A DNA stretch of 53,399 nucleotides from the NCBI GenBank assembly GCA_902812445.1, contig CADDZF010000004.1, positions 1-53,399 on the forward strand. Reading direction: 5' to 3'. Below the pieces are notes generated by a model. The model was not told where the DNA came from and searched no databases. It worked only from the letters and a program-made list of their open reading frames with translations. Numbering within the stretch: position 1 is the stretch's first letter; each line of letters begins with the position of its first letter. The translations under genes and the position numbers were made by a program. Shown here piece after piece: positions 1-9,126 of this stretch. The stretch comes from Methylococcaceae bacterium. Its GTDB lineage: Bacteria > Pseudomonadota > Gammaproteobacteria > Methylococcales > Methylococcaceae.

Positions 1-759
1 CCCCATCACCCTGATCACGACCATGATCATATCCACTGCCACGCCCATTTTCCCTCGTTGCACCTTCATCCAACTGGAACGAGCGAAACGCGCATCGTCC
101 AGCTCGAACAAGACATCCTGAGTAAAAACAAGCGCTACGCCGAGCAAAACCGGCAGTATTTTCAAGGACGCGGCATTTTGACCTTGAACCTGGTTTCAAG
201 TCCCGGCGCAGGCAAGACTTCCTTGCTAGTGGCAACCATCCGTGCCTTGAAGGATCAAACCTCCATCACCGTCATCGAGGGCGACCAACAGACCAGTCTC
301 GATGCCGAGCGCATCCGCGCGAGCGGCGTTGCAGCCGTGCAGATCAACACCGGCAAGGCTTGCCATCTGGATGCCGCCATGGTGGCGCGGGCATTGGAGC
401 AGCTCAGGCCTGCATCCAACGGGTTGTTGATGATCGAAAACGTCGGCAATCTCGTCTGCCCCGCGTCGTTCGACTTGGGAGAAGCGCACAAGGTCGTCGT
501 CCTTTCGGTAACGGAAGGTGAAGACAAACCACTCAAATATCCCGACATGTTCCTGGCCGCCGACCTGATGCTGATCAATAAAATTGATCTGTTGCCTTAT
601 GTGGATTTCGACCTGACCCGATGCATTGGCTATGCTCGCCAAGTCAACCCTAAAATCGATGTCATCAAAATTTCTGTTACCCGAGGCGATGGGCTTGGTG
701 AGTGGACCGCCTGGATCAGGCGCCATCTGGTTTTGCCGGCTGTTTCAAACCTCGGCTGA
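1..759 (+). CDS. hypB: Hydrogenase nickel incorporation protein HypB (5' end outside window)
   Basis: HypB is the GTPase that, with HypA, delivers nickel to the large subunit of NiFe hydrogenases in the cytoplasm. The reading frame is open from base 1, and its first codons give a stretch rich in His and Asp, which fits the N-terminal metal-binding tail of HypB; the true start therefore lies upstream. A Walker A motif ([11 protein letters not shown]) follows about 45 residues after the His-rich tail. Further on are [13 protein letters not shown], with the metal-binding region [10 protein letters not shown], and the guanine-specificity motif NKIDLL. The C-terminus looks complete. No hypC, hypD, hypE or hypF follows; the next 1.4 kb is mobile-element debris, so any downstream hyp genes were displaced or lie elsewhere. 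Confidence 0.95.
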   Translation, partial: PHHPDHDHDHIHCHAHFPSLHLHPTGTSETRIVQLEQDILSKNKRYAEQNRQYFQGRGILTLNLVSSPGAGKTSLLVATIRALKDQTSITVIEGDQQTSLDAERIRASGVAAVQINTGKACHLDAAMVARALEQLRPASNGLLMIENVGNLVCPASFDLGEAHKVVVLSVTEGEDKPLKYPDMFLAADLMLINKIDLLPYVDFDLTRCIGYARQVNPKIDVIKISVTRGDGLGEWTAWIRRHLVLPAVSNLG

Positions 760-924
760 CGGCTAGGGGACTGCAAAAAGACCGCAAGGGCCCATTCAGC
801 AAGCCCTCTGCCAAAAGGGAGGGCGCTGATCAATCAGGAATTGCCGCAGGCCTCCCCGGATTGATCATCCCGGTTGATGGCTGACAGATTTTGGATCTGT
901 TATTCCAGTTCTAATTCTGCAATG

Positions 925-1407
925 CGTGCATCCAGGCCGAGACAGAGGCCGAACTCGATGCGCTACGGGCTTTTTGGCTGAGGCGATCTGCTGTCGGTCA
1001 TCTTTGGCTTGCGGCCAAGCTGCCGGCGACTTCAAGCCCGGCGCGGGTTCGCTCGACAGTCAGCTCGCGCTCCATTTCCGCGAGGCTGCCATAACCTGGG
1101 AGAAGATCCGGCCGGACGGAGTGTCGATGACGTCGGTGAGGCTCTCGAACTGGAAATCCTGCTTGTGCAGTTCGCTGACCAGATCAGCCCGTTGCTTGAC
1201 GCTGCGGCCCAACCCATCCGGTTTCCTGATGATGACGGTGCCACCCTCGCGCAGCATTTCCAGCGCCTGGGTCAAACCGGGTCGGGCGGCTCGGGCGCTC
1301 CTCACCTGATCCTCAAAGACCTTCTGGCACCCGGCCTAGGTCAGGGCTTTCCGCTACAACTCAGGGCTCTGATCCTGCGTCGAGACGCCTGCATAGCCGA
1401 TCAGCAT
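925..1407 (-). pseudogene. Degenerate serine recombinase (Tn3-type resolvase/invertase)
   Basis: The minus strand encodes pieces of a small serine recombinase in several frames. It starts at 1407 with MLIGYAGVSTQDQSPEL and then hits a stop; the family normally has YARVST here, so a conserved Arg is also lost. A second frame (1060-1305) carries the classical core: ALEMLREGGTVIIRKPDGLGRS, then the LVSELHKQDFQFESLTDVIDT stretch and SGRIFSQVM. A frameshift near 1090 leads to SLAEMERELTVERTRAGLE, followed by a remnant of the DNA-binding domain (GRKPKMTDS). At least one nonsense mutation and one or more frameshifts make it inactive. It is probably left over from a Tn3-like or IS607-like element. 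Confidence 0.8.
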
Positions 1408-1479
1408 GGCTTGTTCCTCGCCTCGTCGATGTGCTCCTGAACGACCTGCAGGACCTCCCCATGGCTGTACCGCTTCGTG

Positions 1480-1727
1480 TTGGGACGGTATTTTCTCCAT
1501 CATGAGCCCGGTCTGGTCAATCCGGTGCTGGGGATTTTTCTGCACGAAGTGGAAAAGGCGCTGCTGTCCTCTAGTTCGGACGCCCCGGCCAGCGCACCGC
1601 TAAGGTGCGGTGACGTTCGTCCAGCGGTTCGGCTCGGCGCTCAATGTCCATCTGCATTTCCATTGCTGTCTCAGCGATGGGGTGTTCAGTGCGGCCGACG
1701 ATGGCGTGTGGCTTCACCCGGCAGTCC
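1480..1727 (+). pseudogene. IS91-family transposase fragment, N-terminal/central part
   Basis: Two plus-strand frames give recognisable pieces of an IS91-type (HUH, Y2) transposase. Bases 1480-1560 encode RYFLHHEPGLVNPVLGIFLHEVEKALL. After a frameshift, 1607-1727 encode VTFVQRFGSALNVHLHFHCC followed by LSDGVFSAADDGVWLHPAVL. The HLHFH segment corresponds to the HUH metal-binding motif of the family. The fragment stops abruptly where an IS3-type fragment on the other strand begins. A C-terminal part of the same type of transposase lies at 5571-5820, on the same strand, beyond the polysaccharide cassette. Confidence 0.75.
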
Positions 1728-1827
1728 TGACCGATACCGCCATGACTAGCTTGACCGCCTGCTCGCGAAATTCTTTGGTATACCGACCTTTGGCTCGCTC
1801 GTGCAGTGCACACCTGTGTTCCGTCAT
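1714..1827 (-). pseudogene. IS3-family OrfA N-terminal fragment
   Basis: A 37-codon minus-strand frame starts with ATG at 1827 and contains KGRYTKEFREQAVKLV, the typical opening of the helix-turn-helix OrfA protein of IS3-group elements. It ends in a stop soon after, so only the first third of OrfA is left and no OrfB is visible. It lies between the IS91-type fragment and the IS701/IS4-like fragment, which suggests nested insertions followed by deletion. It is too short to be active. Confidence 0.6.
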
Positions 1828-1862
1828 TCTGAAACTTTGGCGTCCATTTTTTCCAGCCTAGC

Positions 1863-2102
1863 CTATTGGCTCCATGGTCGGCGGACGCACTCGATGCATT
1901 GGCAATGGCTCTTGTCCAGCAGGGTGTCATCGAAAGTCAGGGAGCCCTCGGTGACCGGCACAATTTGCGCTTGGATATTGTCCCAAACCAAGCGCGGGGT
2001 GATCCGCTCGCCGCGCAAATAGCGGTTGATGGCGTCATGGCTGGAGACATCGCTATGGTCGGCGACGCTCGTCAACGTGGAATTGATCTGGCTGGCCAAC
2101 AA
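1863..2102 (-). pseudogene. IS701/IS4-like transposase N-terminal fragment
   Basis: This minus-strand frame of about 79 residues reads like the N-terminus of IS701/ISNCY-type DDE transposases. Visible features are SHDAINRYLRGERITPRLVW and the FDDTLLDKSH stretch, which holds the first catalytic Asp region, followed by IECVRRPWS. Full-length relatives have several hundred residues, so nearly all of the catalytic domain is missing. The only possible start is a TTG just after an in-frame stop. It sits directly upstream of the glycosyltransferase at 2234 and is read in the opposite direction. Confidence 0.65.
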
Positions 2103-2233
2103 CTACTTGCAGTAGGCGAGGCCGGTTATAATCTCTTACATGCCAATGACTTTACCGGCCCCCTCACGTTGCGGGGGACCTCAAGGCCGCTTTTGGATAA
2201 GTCCTGTTCTTCATATTGCATGAGAAATGTCTA

Positions 2234-3403
2234 ATGGATAAGCCGTCAGGCAAGTCAAAACCCAGAGTATTGATTTTTAAATCAAGCCTGCTTCCGCTAT
2301 CGGAAACCTTTATCAGGGAACAATGTATAAATTTGTCTGAGTGGGAACCCATCCTGGTGGGAAGGGAGCTAGTGGAAAATGGATTGGATTTAACGGGTTT
2401 AGAGATCCGTTTGCTTGATAATAATCGCTCCTGGTTCTCTAGAAAGATGAGACGGATTCGGTTATTGATGCAATGGTCATCAAAAACTGACGTCGAGTTA
2501 TCAAAAAAAGAAAATGCACAATTGATTCATGCCCATTTTGGCATAGAAGGCATGCATGCTTGGCCATTGGCAAAGGCATTAAACCTTCCCATGCTCGTGA
2601 CTTTGCATGGAATGGATATTAATATTTACAGACAATGGTGGGAGAGTGGAAATGGAGGGTACTGCATGAAGAGATATCCATCACGTTTATTAAGCCTTGC
2701 CAAGGAAAGAAATGTCCATTTCATTGCTGTTTCGGAAGCAATTAAGAATCGTGCGGTCGAATACGGTATTCCACCTGACAAAATTGACGTCAGTTATATT
2801 GGTGTCGATACTCAAACGTTTTTTCCCGGGCCCAAGCCACTAGCGAAACGCAGAGAGGTTCTATACGTGGGCCGCTTGGTTGAGAAAAAAGGCTGTCGGT
2901 ACCTCCTTGAAGCATTTCTGGGTATCCAGGATCAATTCCCGGAGTATGACTTAGTAATTATCGGATCTGGACCGCTCGATAATGAGTTGAAAGAATATGC
3001 TGACAATAATGGTGTACGTGCCAGCTTTCTCGGTGCGCAAACAAGCGAACAAGTGCGTGAAAGACTGGGCGAGGCCCGCGTATTCTGTCTGCCGAGCATT
3101 ACATCGGTAAATGGGGATGCCGAGGGGCTAGGGATTGTAATCCTTGAGGCGCAGGCATCAGGTGTTCCGGTTATTACCTCTGCACTTGGTGGCTCGACAG
3201 AGGGAATTGTAAATGGAGTAACTGGGTGTGCCCACAAAGAGAAAGATGTCGGTGCCATACAAGAGGCGCTAGCAAGGTTGCTTATCGATGACAACCTCGC
3301 TAAAAAATTTGGACAAGCTGCCCGGCGACACGTCTTAGATAAGATGGACATTCGTAAGTGCACACATAAATTAGAAGGGATTTATTTTAAAAATGCATGC
3401 TGA
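2234..3403 (+). CDS. Glycosyltransferase family 4 (WcaL/AmsK-like)
   Basis: This is a retaining GT-B glycosyltransferase, probably adding a sugar to a lipid-linked surface polysaccharide on the cytoplasmic side. The N-terminal domain shows KSSLLPLSETFIREQ and IHAHFG, followed by LHGMDIN. The C-terminal domain has VLYVGRLVEKKG and IIGSGPL, then the nucleotide-sugar E-x7-E signature in EGLGIVILEAQASG. Length (about 389 residues) is normal. I chose ATG 2234 rather than the in-frame TTG at 2216 because it is the better codon and the family starts close to it. The stop overlaps the next gene by 11 bases, so the two are co-transcribed. The DNA is clearly richer in A and T than the hypB or ppk regions, which suggests acquisition by transfer. 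Confidence 0.9.
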   Translation: MDKPSGKSKPRVLIFKSSLLPLSETFIREQCINLSEWEPILVGRELVENGLDLTGLEIRLLDNNRSWFSRKMRRIRLLMQWSSKTDVELSKKENAQLIHAHFGIEGMHAWPLAKALNLPMLVTLHGMDINIYRQWWESGNGGYCMKRYPSRLLSLAKERNVHFIAVSEAIKNRAVEYGIPPDKIDVSYIGVDTQTFFPGPKPLAKRREVLYVGRLVEKKGCRYLLEAFLGIQDQFPEYDLVIIGSGPLDNELKEYADNNGVRASFLGAQTSEQVRERLGEARVFCLPSITSVNGDAEGLGIVILEAQASGVPVITSALGGSTEGIVNGVTGCAHKEKDVGAIQEALARLLIDDNLAKKFGQAARRHVLDKMDIRKCTHKLEGIYFKNAC

Positions 3404-4070
3404 AGACAGGTTTGCACATAACTGGCTAATTAAAAAGGTTGTGAATGATCGCGTTAAAAAGAATCTATCTTTTTTGAGAGGACGTGTATACGATCTCGGA
3501 TGCGGAGTCCGCCCTTACGAGCAGGATATAATGAAACAAGCTATGGAATACTTCGGGGTCGATTGGTCAAATTGTATTCATGGCCAAAACTGCGATATCG
3601 TCGCGGACCTTAATAATAAATTGCCAATAGATTCTGGAGTTGCCGATACAATCGTCTCGTTTGAGGTTCTTGAGCACTTAAGCGAACCACAAACAATGTT
3701 GAACGAGGCAAACAGGATATTGAAAAGACAAGGTTATATTCTTTTATCAGTTCCTTTTCAGTGGTGGGTTCATGAGGCTCCTTGGGATTATTATCGATAT
3801 ACCCGCCACGGCCTTGATCACATGTTAAAAAAAGCCGGGTTTATCGATATTCACATCGAGGAAACGACTGGTTTCTGGGAGATGTGGTTTCTTAAACTCA
3901 ACTACCAATCATTGCGCCTTATCAGGGGACCTAAACTTATCAGATGGTTTGTCAGAGGTATTCTCATCCCGTTCTGGTGGATGAATCAAAAGATTAGTCC
4001 GTGGCTTTCAAAATATTGGAAAGCAGAAAATGAGACCGCTGGGTATTTCGTGGTTGCAAAGAAACCGTGA
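3393..4070 (+). CDS. Class I SAM-dependent methyltransferase (Methyltransf_11 type)
   Basis: The 225-residue protein has a Rossmann methyltransferase fold: motif I is VYDLGCGVRP, an acidic residue at the end of strand 2 lies near GVDWS, and motif IV is VSFEVLEHLSEP. These are features of small-molecule or glycan methyltransferases. Its position between a GT4 and a flippase suggests that it methylates a sugar or the terminal residue of the glycan made by this cassette. It overlaps the upstream gene by 11 bases and the downstream gene by 4 (GTGA). It is AT-rich like its two neighbours. The substrate cannot be told from sequence. Confidence 0.85.
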   Translation: MHAEDRFAHNWLIKKVVNDRVKKNLSFLRGRVYDLGCGVRPYEQDIMKQAMEYFGVDWSNCIHGQNCDIVADLNNKLPIDSGVADTIVSFEVLEHLSEPQTMLNEANRILKRQGYILLSVPFQWWVHEAPWDYYRYTRHGLDHMLKKAGFIDIHIEETTGFWEMWFLKLNYQSLRLIRGPKLIRWFVRGILIPFWWMNQKISPWLSKYWKAENETAGYFVVAKKP

Positions 4071-5545
4071 CGCTCAAAACTAAATCCTTTTCTGCCGTGC
4101 GCTGGACGACAACTGCAGCGATAGTGCGTGCAGCCTTGCAAATTGCTCAGGTGACTGTACTTGCTCGTTTACTGTCGCCCGAAGATTACGGCCTGATGGC
4201 GATGGTGGGTGTAGTGCTAAGTTTTACGGCTCTATTCGCTGACCTTGGCCTTAACAGTGCTTTTGTGCAGCGCCGGGATGTAACTTTGGAACAACGCTCG
4301 AGCCTTTTTTGGCTGAATGTTGTTTTGAGCGTCGGATTGTCCGTCTTAGTCATCGCAGCCAGCCCTCTGTTAGCGTGGTTCTTTGGCGATAAACGTCTGA
4401 GCCCATTGATGATGCTAAGCGCGTCCACTTTCGTAATCGGAGCGCTGGGTTTGCAAGTGCGTTTGGCCGCTGAGAAAGAACTGGATTTTCGCCCGATTAT
4501 GTTGTTGGAAATTGCAGCGGCAGTTTTAGGTTTTGTTTCGTCGCTATCAGCAGCCGTTTCGGGATGGGGTGTGTATTCGCTGGTGCTTGGGGGAATCATT
4601 ACAGCATTTTCCGGTACTGCATTTGCCTGGATGTTTGTCGCCCGTGGCTGGCGGCCGATGTGGCGCTTGCGTATGAAGGATGTGCGGCCTTATTTGAGAT
4701 TTGGTGGCACGATGGTAGCTAACAACATAGTTAACCAGATTAACATGACAGTAGACCTGCTTTTGGGTGGTCGCTTGCTGGGTGCCTCGCAACTTGGACT
4801 TTATAGCGTACCACGCAATCTCGTTTTGCAGCTTCAGTTCATGGTCAATCCAATTATCACTCGAGTCGGCTTCCCACTCATCGCGCAGGTACAGAATGAT
4901 GTGGTGCGTGTCGGGTCTATCTACCTCAAGACAATGAACATGACAGCTTCTACCAACGCACCGCTTTATGTGGGCATCGCTGTCTTTGCGCCAGAAATTG
5001 TAACGATCATGCTTGGGGATGGATGGCAAGCTTCAGCGCCTTTGTTGCGTGTCTTGGCCGCTTGGGGTTTCTTCCGATCAACGATGAACCCAGTTGGCAG
5101 CCTATTACTCGGTATGGGGCGCGCCGATTTATCGTTGAAGTGGAATTTGGCGTTGCTATTAATCCTTCCTCCAGTAATGTGGTTCGGTTCCCAATATGGA
5201 GCAGCGGGCTTGACCTGGGCTCTCCTGGGTTTGTATATATCTTTGTTCGTGCCTGGATGGTTTTTTCTGATTCGGCCACTTTGCAGGGTAAGTCTATTTA
5301 ATTTCTCTGTTGCCACATTGCGGCCACTGGTGTTGGCGCTGCTGAGCTTGTTGCCAGCCTATTTGACTGCTTCACAATTCGATGGGGCTACTATTCGTTT
5401 AATAATAGGCGGGGTCATCTCCGTACCCTTCTATTTGACGCTTTGCTACGAAGCAAATCATGAATGGCTCGGGGCGATGATGGAATTAATGGTGGAGCGC
5501 AGGTCAGTTACAAATGCTGCTAAAAATTCGATTGGTAGTAAATAG
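4067..5545 (+). CDS. MOP-family polysaccharide flippase (Wzx/WzxC-like)
   Basis: This polytopic inner-membrane protein of 492 residues is related to the colanic-acid exporter type of the MOP superfamily. It would flip an undecaprenyl-linked oligosaccharide to the periplasm. The opening AVRWTTTAAIVRAALQIAQV followed by VLARLLSPEDYGLMAMV is typical of the family, and I count roughly a dozen or more hydrophobic segments, including a C-terminal set. The start is GTG 4067, which overlaps the methyltransferase stop by 4 bases and implies translational coupling. It ends the three-gene cassette. No polymerase is present next to it. Confidence 0.9.
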   Translation: MTLKTKSFSAVRWTTTAAIVRAALQIAQVTVLARLLSPEDYGLMAMVGVVLSFTALFADLGLNSAFVQRRDVTLEQRSSLFWLNVVLSVGLSVLVIAASPLLAWFFGDKRLSPLMMLSASTFVIGALGLQVRLAAEKELDFRPIMLLEIAAAVLGFVSSLSAAVSGWGVYSLVLGGIITAFSGTAFAWMFVARGWRPMWRLRMKDVRPYLRFGGTMVANNIVNQINMTVDLLLGGRLLGASQLGLYSVPRNLVLQLQFMVNPIITRVGFPLIAQVQNDVVRVGSIYLKTMNMTASTNAPLYVGIAVFAPEIVTIMLGDGWQASAPLLRVLAAWGFFRSTMNPVGSLLLGMGRADLSLKWNLALLLILPPVMWFGSQYGAAGLTWALLGLYISLFVPGWFFLIRPLCRVSLFNFSVATLRPLVLALLSLLPAYLTASQFDGATIRLIIGGVISVPFYLTLCYEANHEWLGAMMELMVERRSVTNAAKNSIGSK

Positions 5546-5570
5546 CACATGTCTGATCCTGAGATAAGAG

Positions 5571-5820
5571 TTAGTGCGCTACTGCGCCCGGCCGATCTTC
5601 TCTGGCGAGCGGCTAGCCTGGATCGAACCGGAGCAGCGCTTGATCTACCGCCTGCCGGCAACCCAGGCCCGACGGGCAAACCGCACTGGACCTGACGCCC
5701 CTGGAATCTTTGGATCACCTGGCCGTCCTGGTGCCGCCACCCCGGAAGGATCGCCACCGCTACCATGGCGTAGGGCCTCCAATGCTCCCCCGCGCGCCGC
5801 GGTGACCGCCTATGCCGGAT
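5571..5820 (+). pseudogene. IS91-family transposase fragment, C-terminal part
   Basis: The plus strand encodes VRYCARPIFSGERLAWIEPE and QRLIYRLP, then after a frameshift GQTALDLTPLESLDHLAVLV and PPPRKDRHRYHGV, and after a second shift a short APRAAVTAYA-like end. These are the conserved C-terminal blocks of IS91-type transposases. In intact relatives they follow the HLHFH block by roughly 100 residues. Here the matching N-terminal half lies 3.8 kb upstream (1480-1727) in the same orientation, with the GT4-methyltransferase-flippase cassette between. No intact element end is visible. Confidence 0.75.
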
Positions 5821-5870
5821 TGCCTAGGGAGCTCTGCCGAGCCGCGCTGTAAGCGGCTAGGATAACCGGA

Positions 5871-8033
5871 CTATATCGGCTTTTTCAGCTCATCGAGCAG
5901 TATCGACTGGGCTTGCCGGTCTGAGACGAGGCGGCGGTACACACCGTCGCTTTGCAGTAACCAGGCCTGGCCATCGTTTTGCAGATAGACTTCCAGATCG
6001 TTGCGGACGCGCTCCGAAAGCTTTTTGTTCTCGATGGGGAAACAGATTTCGACCCGGCGAAACATATTGCGGTCCATCAAATCAGCACTCGAGCCGTAAA
6101 CTTCCGGCTCGCCGCCGTTCTCAAACACGTAAACGCGGCTGTGCTCGAGAAAGCGTCCGATGATGGAGCGCACTTCGATGGTTTCGGAAATGCCCGCAAT
6201 GCCGGGGCGCAGGCAGCAGATGCCGCGCACGATCATCTTGATCTCCACTCCGGCCATGGATGCGCGGTACAACGCCTGAATCAATTGCGGTTCGACCACG
6301 GAGTTGACCTTGATAATGATTCGAGCCGGGCGGCCGCTTTTGGCGTGTAGCGTTTCTCGCTCGATTTTCGAGAGCAGCGCCTTGTGCAAGGTAAAGGGCG
6401 ATTGCAACAATTTATGCAGCTTGCTCATTTTGCCAAGGCTGGTCAGTTGCACGAATACCCGGCGGACGTCCTCGCCCAGATCCCTGTCCGCCGTCAACAG
6501 GCAATAATCGGTGTAAAGCTTTGCCGTGCGCGGATGATAATTACCCGTTCCGAGGTGTAGGTAATAGCACAGCTGTTTCCCTTCCCGGCGCAAGATCAAC
6601 AGCATTTTGGCGTGGGTCTTATAACCGACGATGCCGTAAACCACCTGGACGCCTGCCATCTGCAGACGGGTCGCCAGCGAAATGTTGGCCTTTTCGTCAA
6701 AGCGCGCCCTGAGCTCGATGACGACGGTGACTTCCTTTCCCGCCTGCGCGGCCTTGACCAGCGCGTCCACGATGAGCGAGTTGGGGCCGGTGCGATACAA
6801 GGTCTGCTTGATCGCCATGACCAACGGATCCTGCGCCGCCTGACGAATCAGCTCGATGACCGGCACGAACGATTCGAACGGATGGTGCAACAGGAAATCT
6901 TGGTTCCGAATCGCCTCGAACAGGTCCTTGTTGCCGGTCAAAGGGCTCGGGCATCCGGGAATGAACGGCGGGTATTTGAGATCGGGCCGGTCGATGAGGT
7001 CGTAAACCTGGCGCATCCGGCTCAGATTAACCGGCCCCTCCACCTGATAGAGTCGATCCCGCGTCAAGCCAAATCTACCCAAGAGAAAATCGACGATGCT
7101 TTCCGGACAGTTACCGGCCACTTCCAGACGCACTTCATCGCCGTAATTGCGGCTGGTCAGCTCGCCTTCGACTGCCTGCAGCAAATCCTCGATCTCCTCC
7201 TCGTCCAGATACATGTCGCTATTGCGTGTGACGCGAAACTGATAGCAGCCGCGCACTTTCATGCCATGGAATAACTCATCGACGTAGGCGTGAATCACCG
7301 AAGAGAGAAAGACAAAATCGTGCGGCCCGCTATCTGTAACACCTTGTGGCAGTTGAATGATCCGTGGCAGAGCGCGCGGCGCCTGGACGATGGCGAGACG
7401 GATATCGCGCCCGAATGCATCCTTGCCGGAAAGCGAGGCGATAAAATTCAGACTCTTGTTGAGAATGCGCGGGAACGGGTGTGCCGGGTCCAGCCCCATC
7501 GGACTCAAGATCGGCAACAATTCCTCTTCAAAATACTGGTGTAACCACGCCTGCTGCGAGGGATTCCAGTGAGCTCGGCGGATGAAGCGGATACTCTGGC
7601 GTTCCAGTAGCGGCAATAGGATTGCGTTCAACACGCGGTACTGTTCGGCAACCAGGCTATGCGCGCGCGCGCTGATAGCGGACAGCAGTTCCTGCGGCGC
7701 CATGCGATCCGGCTCGGTCTGAATGGTTCCGAGCTCCATGCGCTGAATCAAGCCGGCAACGCGCACCTCAAAGAACTCATCCAGATTCGAGCAGGAGATA
7801 CTGAGGAAAATCAGCCGCTCCAACAAAGGCGTTGCTTCGTCCTTGGCCTGCTCCAGCACACGCGAATTGAATTCCAGAAGGCTCAGCTCGCGATTGATGT
7901 AAAGCTCCGGCCGGGCGAGATTGGCGGCAGCAGCCGGTGCTTCTTCGGGAGCGCCCATTGCTGCGGAGTCTTGCCAACGTTGAGCCGGTTCGGGGTGTTC
8001 TGATCTCATGGGAACCGTTTTCTTTTCCGTCAT
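5871..8033 (-). CDS. ppk1: Polyphosphate kinase 1
   Basis: PPK1 reversibly polymerises the ATP gamma-phosphate into inorganic polyphosphate, often at the inner membrane face. Its 720 residues match the family. The N-terminal domain begins at YINRELSLLEFNSRVLEQA. The phospholipase-D-like catalytic half shows RARFDEKANISLA, the phospho-accepting His in GYKTHAKMLL, and the second motif VYGSSADLMDRNMFRRVEI. The start is ATG 8033; the first 40 or so residues are a low-complexity extension. It follows the EamA transporter gene by about 67 bases on the same strand. The degraded IS91-type fragment lies just beyond its stop. Confidence 0.97.
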   Translation of the reverse strand: MTEKKTVPMRSEHPEPAQRWQDSAAMGAPEEAPAAAANLARPELYINRELSLLEFNSRVLEQAKDEATPLLERLIFLSISCSNLDEFFEVRVAGLIQRMELGTIQTEPDRMAPQELLSAISARAHSLVAEQYRVLNAILLPLLERQSIRFIRRAHWNPSQQAWLHQYFEEELLPILSPMGLDPAHPFPRILNKSLNFIASLSGKDAFGRDIRLAIVQAPRALPRIIQLPQGVTDSGPHDFVFLSSVIHAYVDELFHGMKVRGCYQFRVTRNSDMYLDEEEIEDLLQAVEGELTSRNYGDEVRLEVAGNCPESIVDFLLGRFGLTRDRLYQVEGPVNLSRMRQVYDLIDRPDLKYPPFIPGCPSPLTGNKDLFEAIRNQDFLLHHPFESFVPVIELIRQAAQDPLVMAIKQTLYRTGPNSLIVDALVKAAQAGKEVTVVIELRARFDEKANISLATRLQMAGVQVVYGIVGYKTHAKMLLILRREGKQLCYYLHLGTGNYHPRTAKLYTDYCLLTADRDLGEDVRRVFVQLTSLGKMSKLHKLLQSPFTLHKALLSKIERETLHAKSGRPARIIIKVNSVVEPQLIQALYRASMAGVEIKMIVRGICCLRPGIAGISETIEVRSIIGRFLEHSRVYVFENGGEPEVYGSSADLMDRNMFRRVEICFPIENKKLSERVRNDLEVYLQNDGQAWLLQSDGVYRRLVSDRQAQSILLDELKKPI

Positions 8034-8100
8034 CTGTCTCGCTCAGGCTCGATAGAGCGTCGGTTTTGAGTTTAACACGTTGCAGGGGGTCGAAGCCGCT

Positions 8101-9042
8101 TCACCGCCTTACGCTCACCAGACAAACTCCCGCCAAGACGAGCGCGGTACCCAGCAGTTGCGCAAGTGACAACGATTCGTCCAGGAAGAAATAGCCCAGT
8201 ATGAGGGTGGCGACCGGACCGGCCGTGCTAAGCAAAGCCGTCCTGCTCGGACCCACCCGGCGGAGACCTTCGGCTAGCAGCAGTGCGGGCAGAACGGTCG
8301 AGACCAGCGCCATAGCCAAGGTCAAATAAATCACTTCGGAGGGCTGGATGAGAAGTTCCAGCGGCCGGGTCCATGTGAACTGGGCAAACACCGCGAGGCA
8401 GGATATGGTCATCGCAACCGCCGTAAAGCGCACCGAGCCGACGCGTTTGATCATTCGCCCGCTACCCAGGAGGTAGCAAGCATAGGAAAGTGCACTACCC
8501 AGAACTAATAGCGCTCCCAGCATCAGGTTGTCCTGACTGCTGCTAATACCGTGCAAAAACATCAAGCCGATACCCAAATAACTGAGCATGAGCGCAAGCC
8601 ATTCCGAAGGGTTTATGGCCTGGCGCAGTAGCGCTGCAGACAGAAGCACCACCAGTGTCGGATAGAGAAATAAAATAAGTCGTTCGAGTCCTGCCGTGAT
8701 ATACCACAAGCCCATGAAGTCCAGCAAACTGGCCAAATAGTAACCCATTAATCCGAGCACGATAATGGCGCCGAGTTCATGCAAGCCAAGCTGCGCTTGC
8801 GCGTAACCCGGGCGTTTCGACCATCCGCACATAAGCAGGAAAAATGGCAGTGAAAACAGCATGCGCAGAGTCAACACCGTTATGGCGTCAACACCATGGC
8901 GGTAGGCGAGTTTGACGAAGACCGCCTTGGCTGAAAAACCGATCGCTGCAGTGCATACGCAACTTGCGCCTATCCAGAGGCCGGATGAGCGTTCGATGGT
9001 ATCGGCCGAAGACGCTGGAAGGTTTGGCACGGGTTCGCTCAT
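8101..9042 (-). CDS. EamA/DMT-family transporter
   Basis: The 313-residue inner-membrane protein has about ten hydrophobic segments arranged as two EamA repeats; the first opens with IGFSAKAVFVKLAYRHGVDA and the second ends with ILGYFFLDESLSLAQLLGTA. Members of the drug/metabolite transporter superfamily export amino acids, metabolites or toxic compounds; the substrate cannot be inferred here. The start ATG at 9042 gives a short cytoplasmic N-terminus. It lies between the peptidase gene and ppk1, all on the minus strand, but with spacings that do not require one operon. Confidence 0.88.
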   Translation of the reverse strand: MSEPVPNLPASSADTIERSSGLWIGASCVCTAAIGFSAKAVFVKLAYRHGVDAITVLTLRMLFSLPFFLLMCGWSKRPGYAQAQLGLHELGAIIVLGLMGYYLASLLDFMGLWYITAGLERLILFLYPTLVVLLSAALLRQAINPSEWLALMLSYLGIGLMFLHGISSSQDNLMLGALLVLGSALSYACYLLGSGRMIKRVGSVRFTAVAMTISCLAVFAQFTWTRPLELLIQPSEVIYLTLAMALVSTVLPALLLAEGLRRVGPSRTALLSTAGPVATLILGYFFLDESLSLAQLLGTALVLAGVCLVSVRR

Positions 9043-9126
9043 GAGCAGTGCATGCTCAAACGAACGATCGATTTATGATTAGCAGCCCCTTAAACAGTAG
9101 AAATCCGATTTCATACGGGGCTCCTT

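Noticed and set aside
6612-7274. A 220-codon plus-strand frame within ppk1
   Set aside because: It is fully antisense to ppk1, whose catalytic residues are intact.
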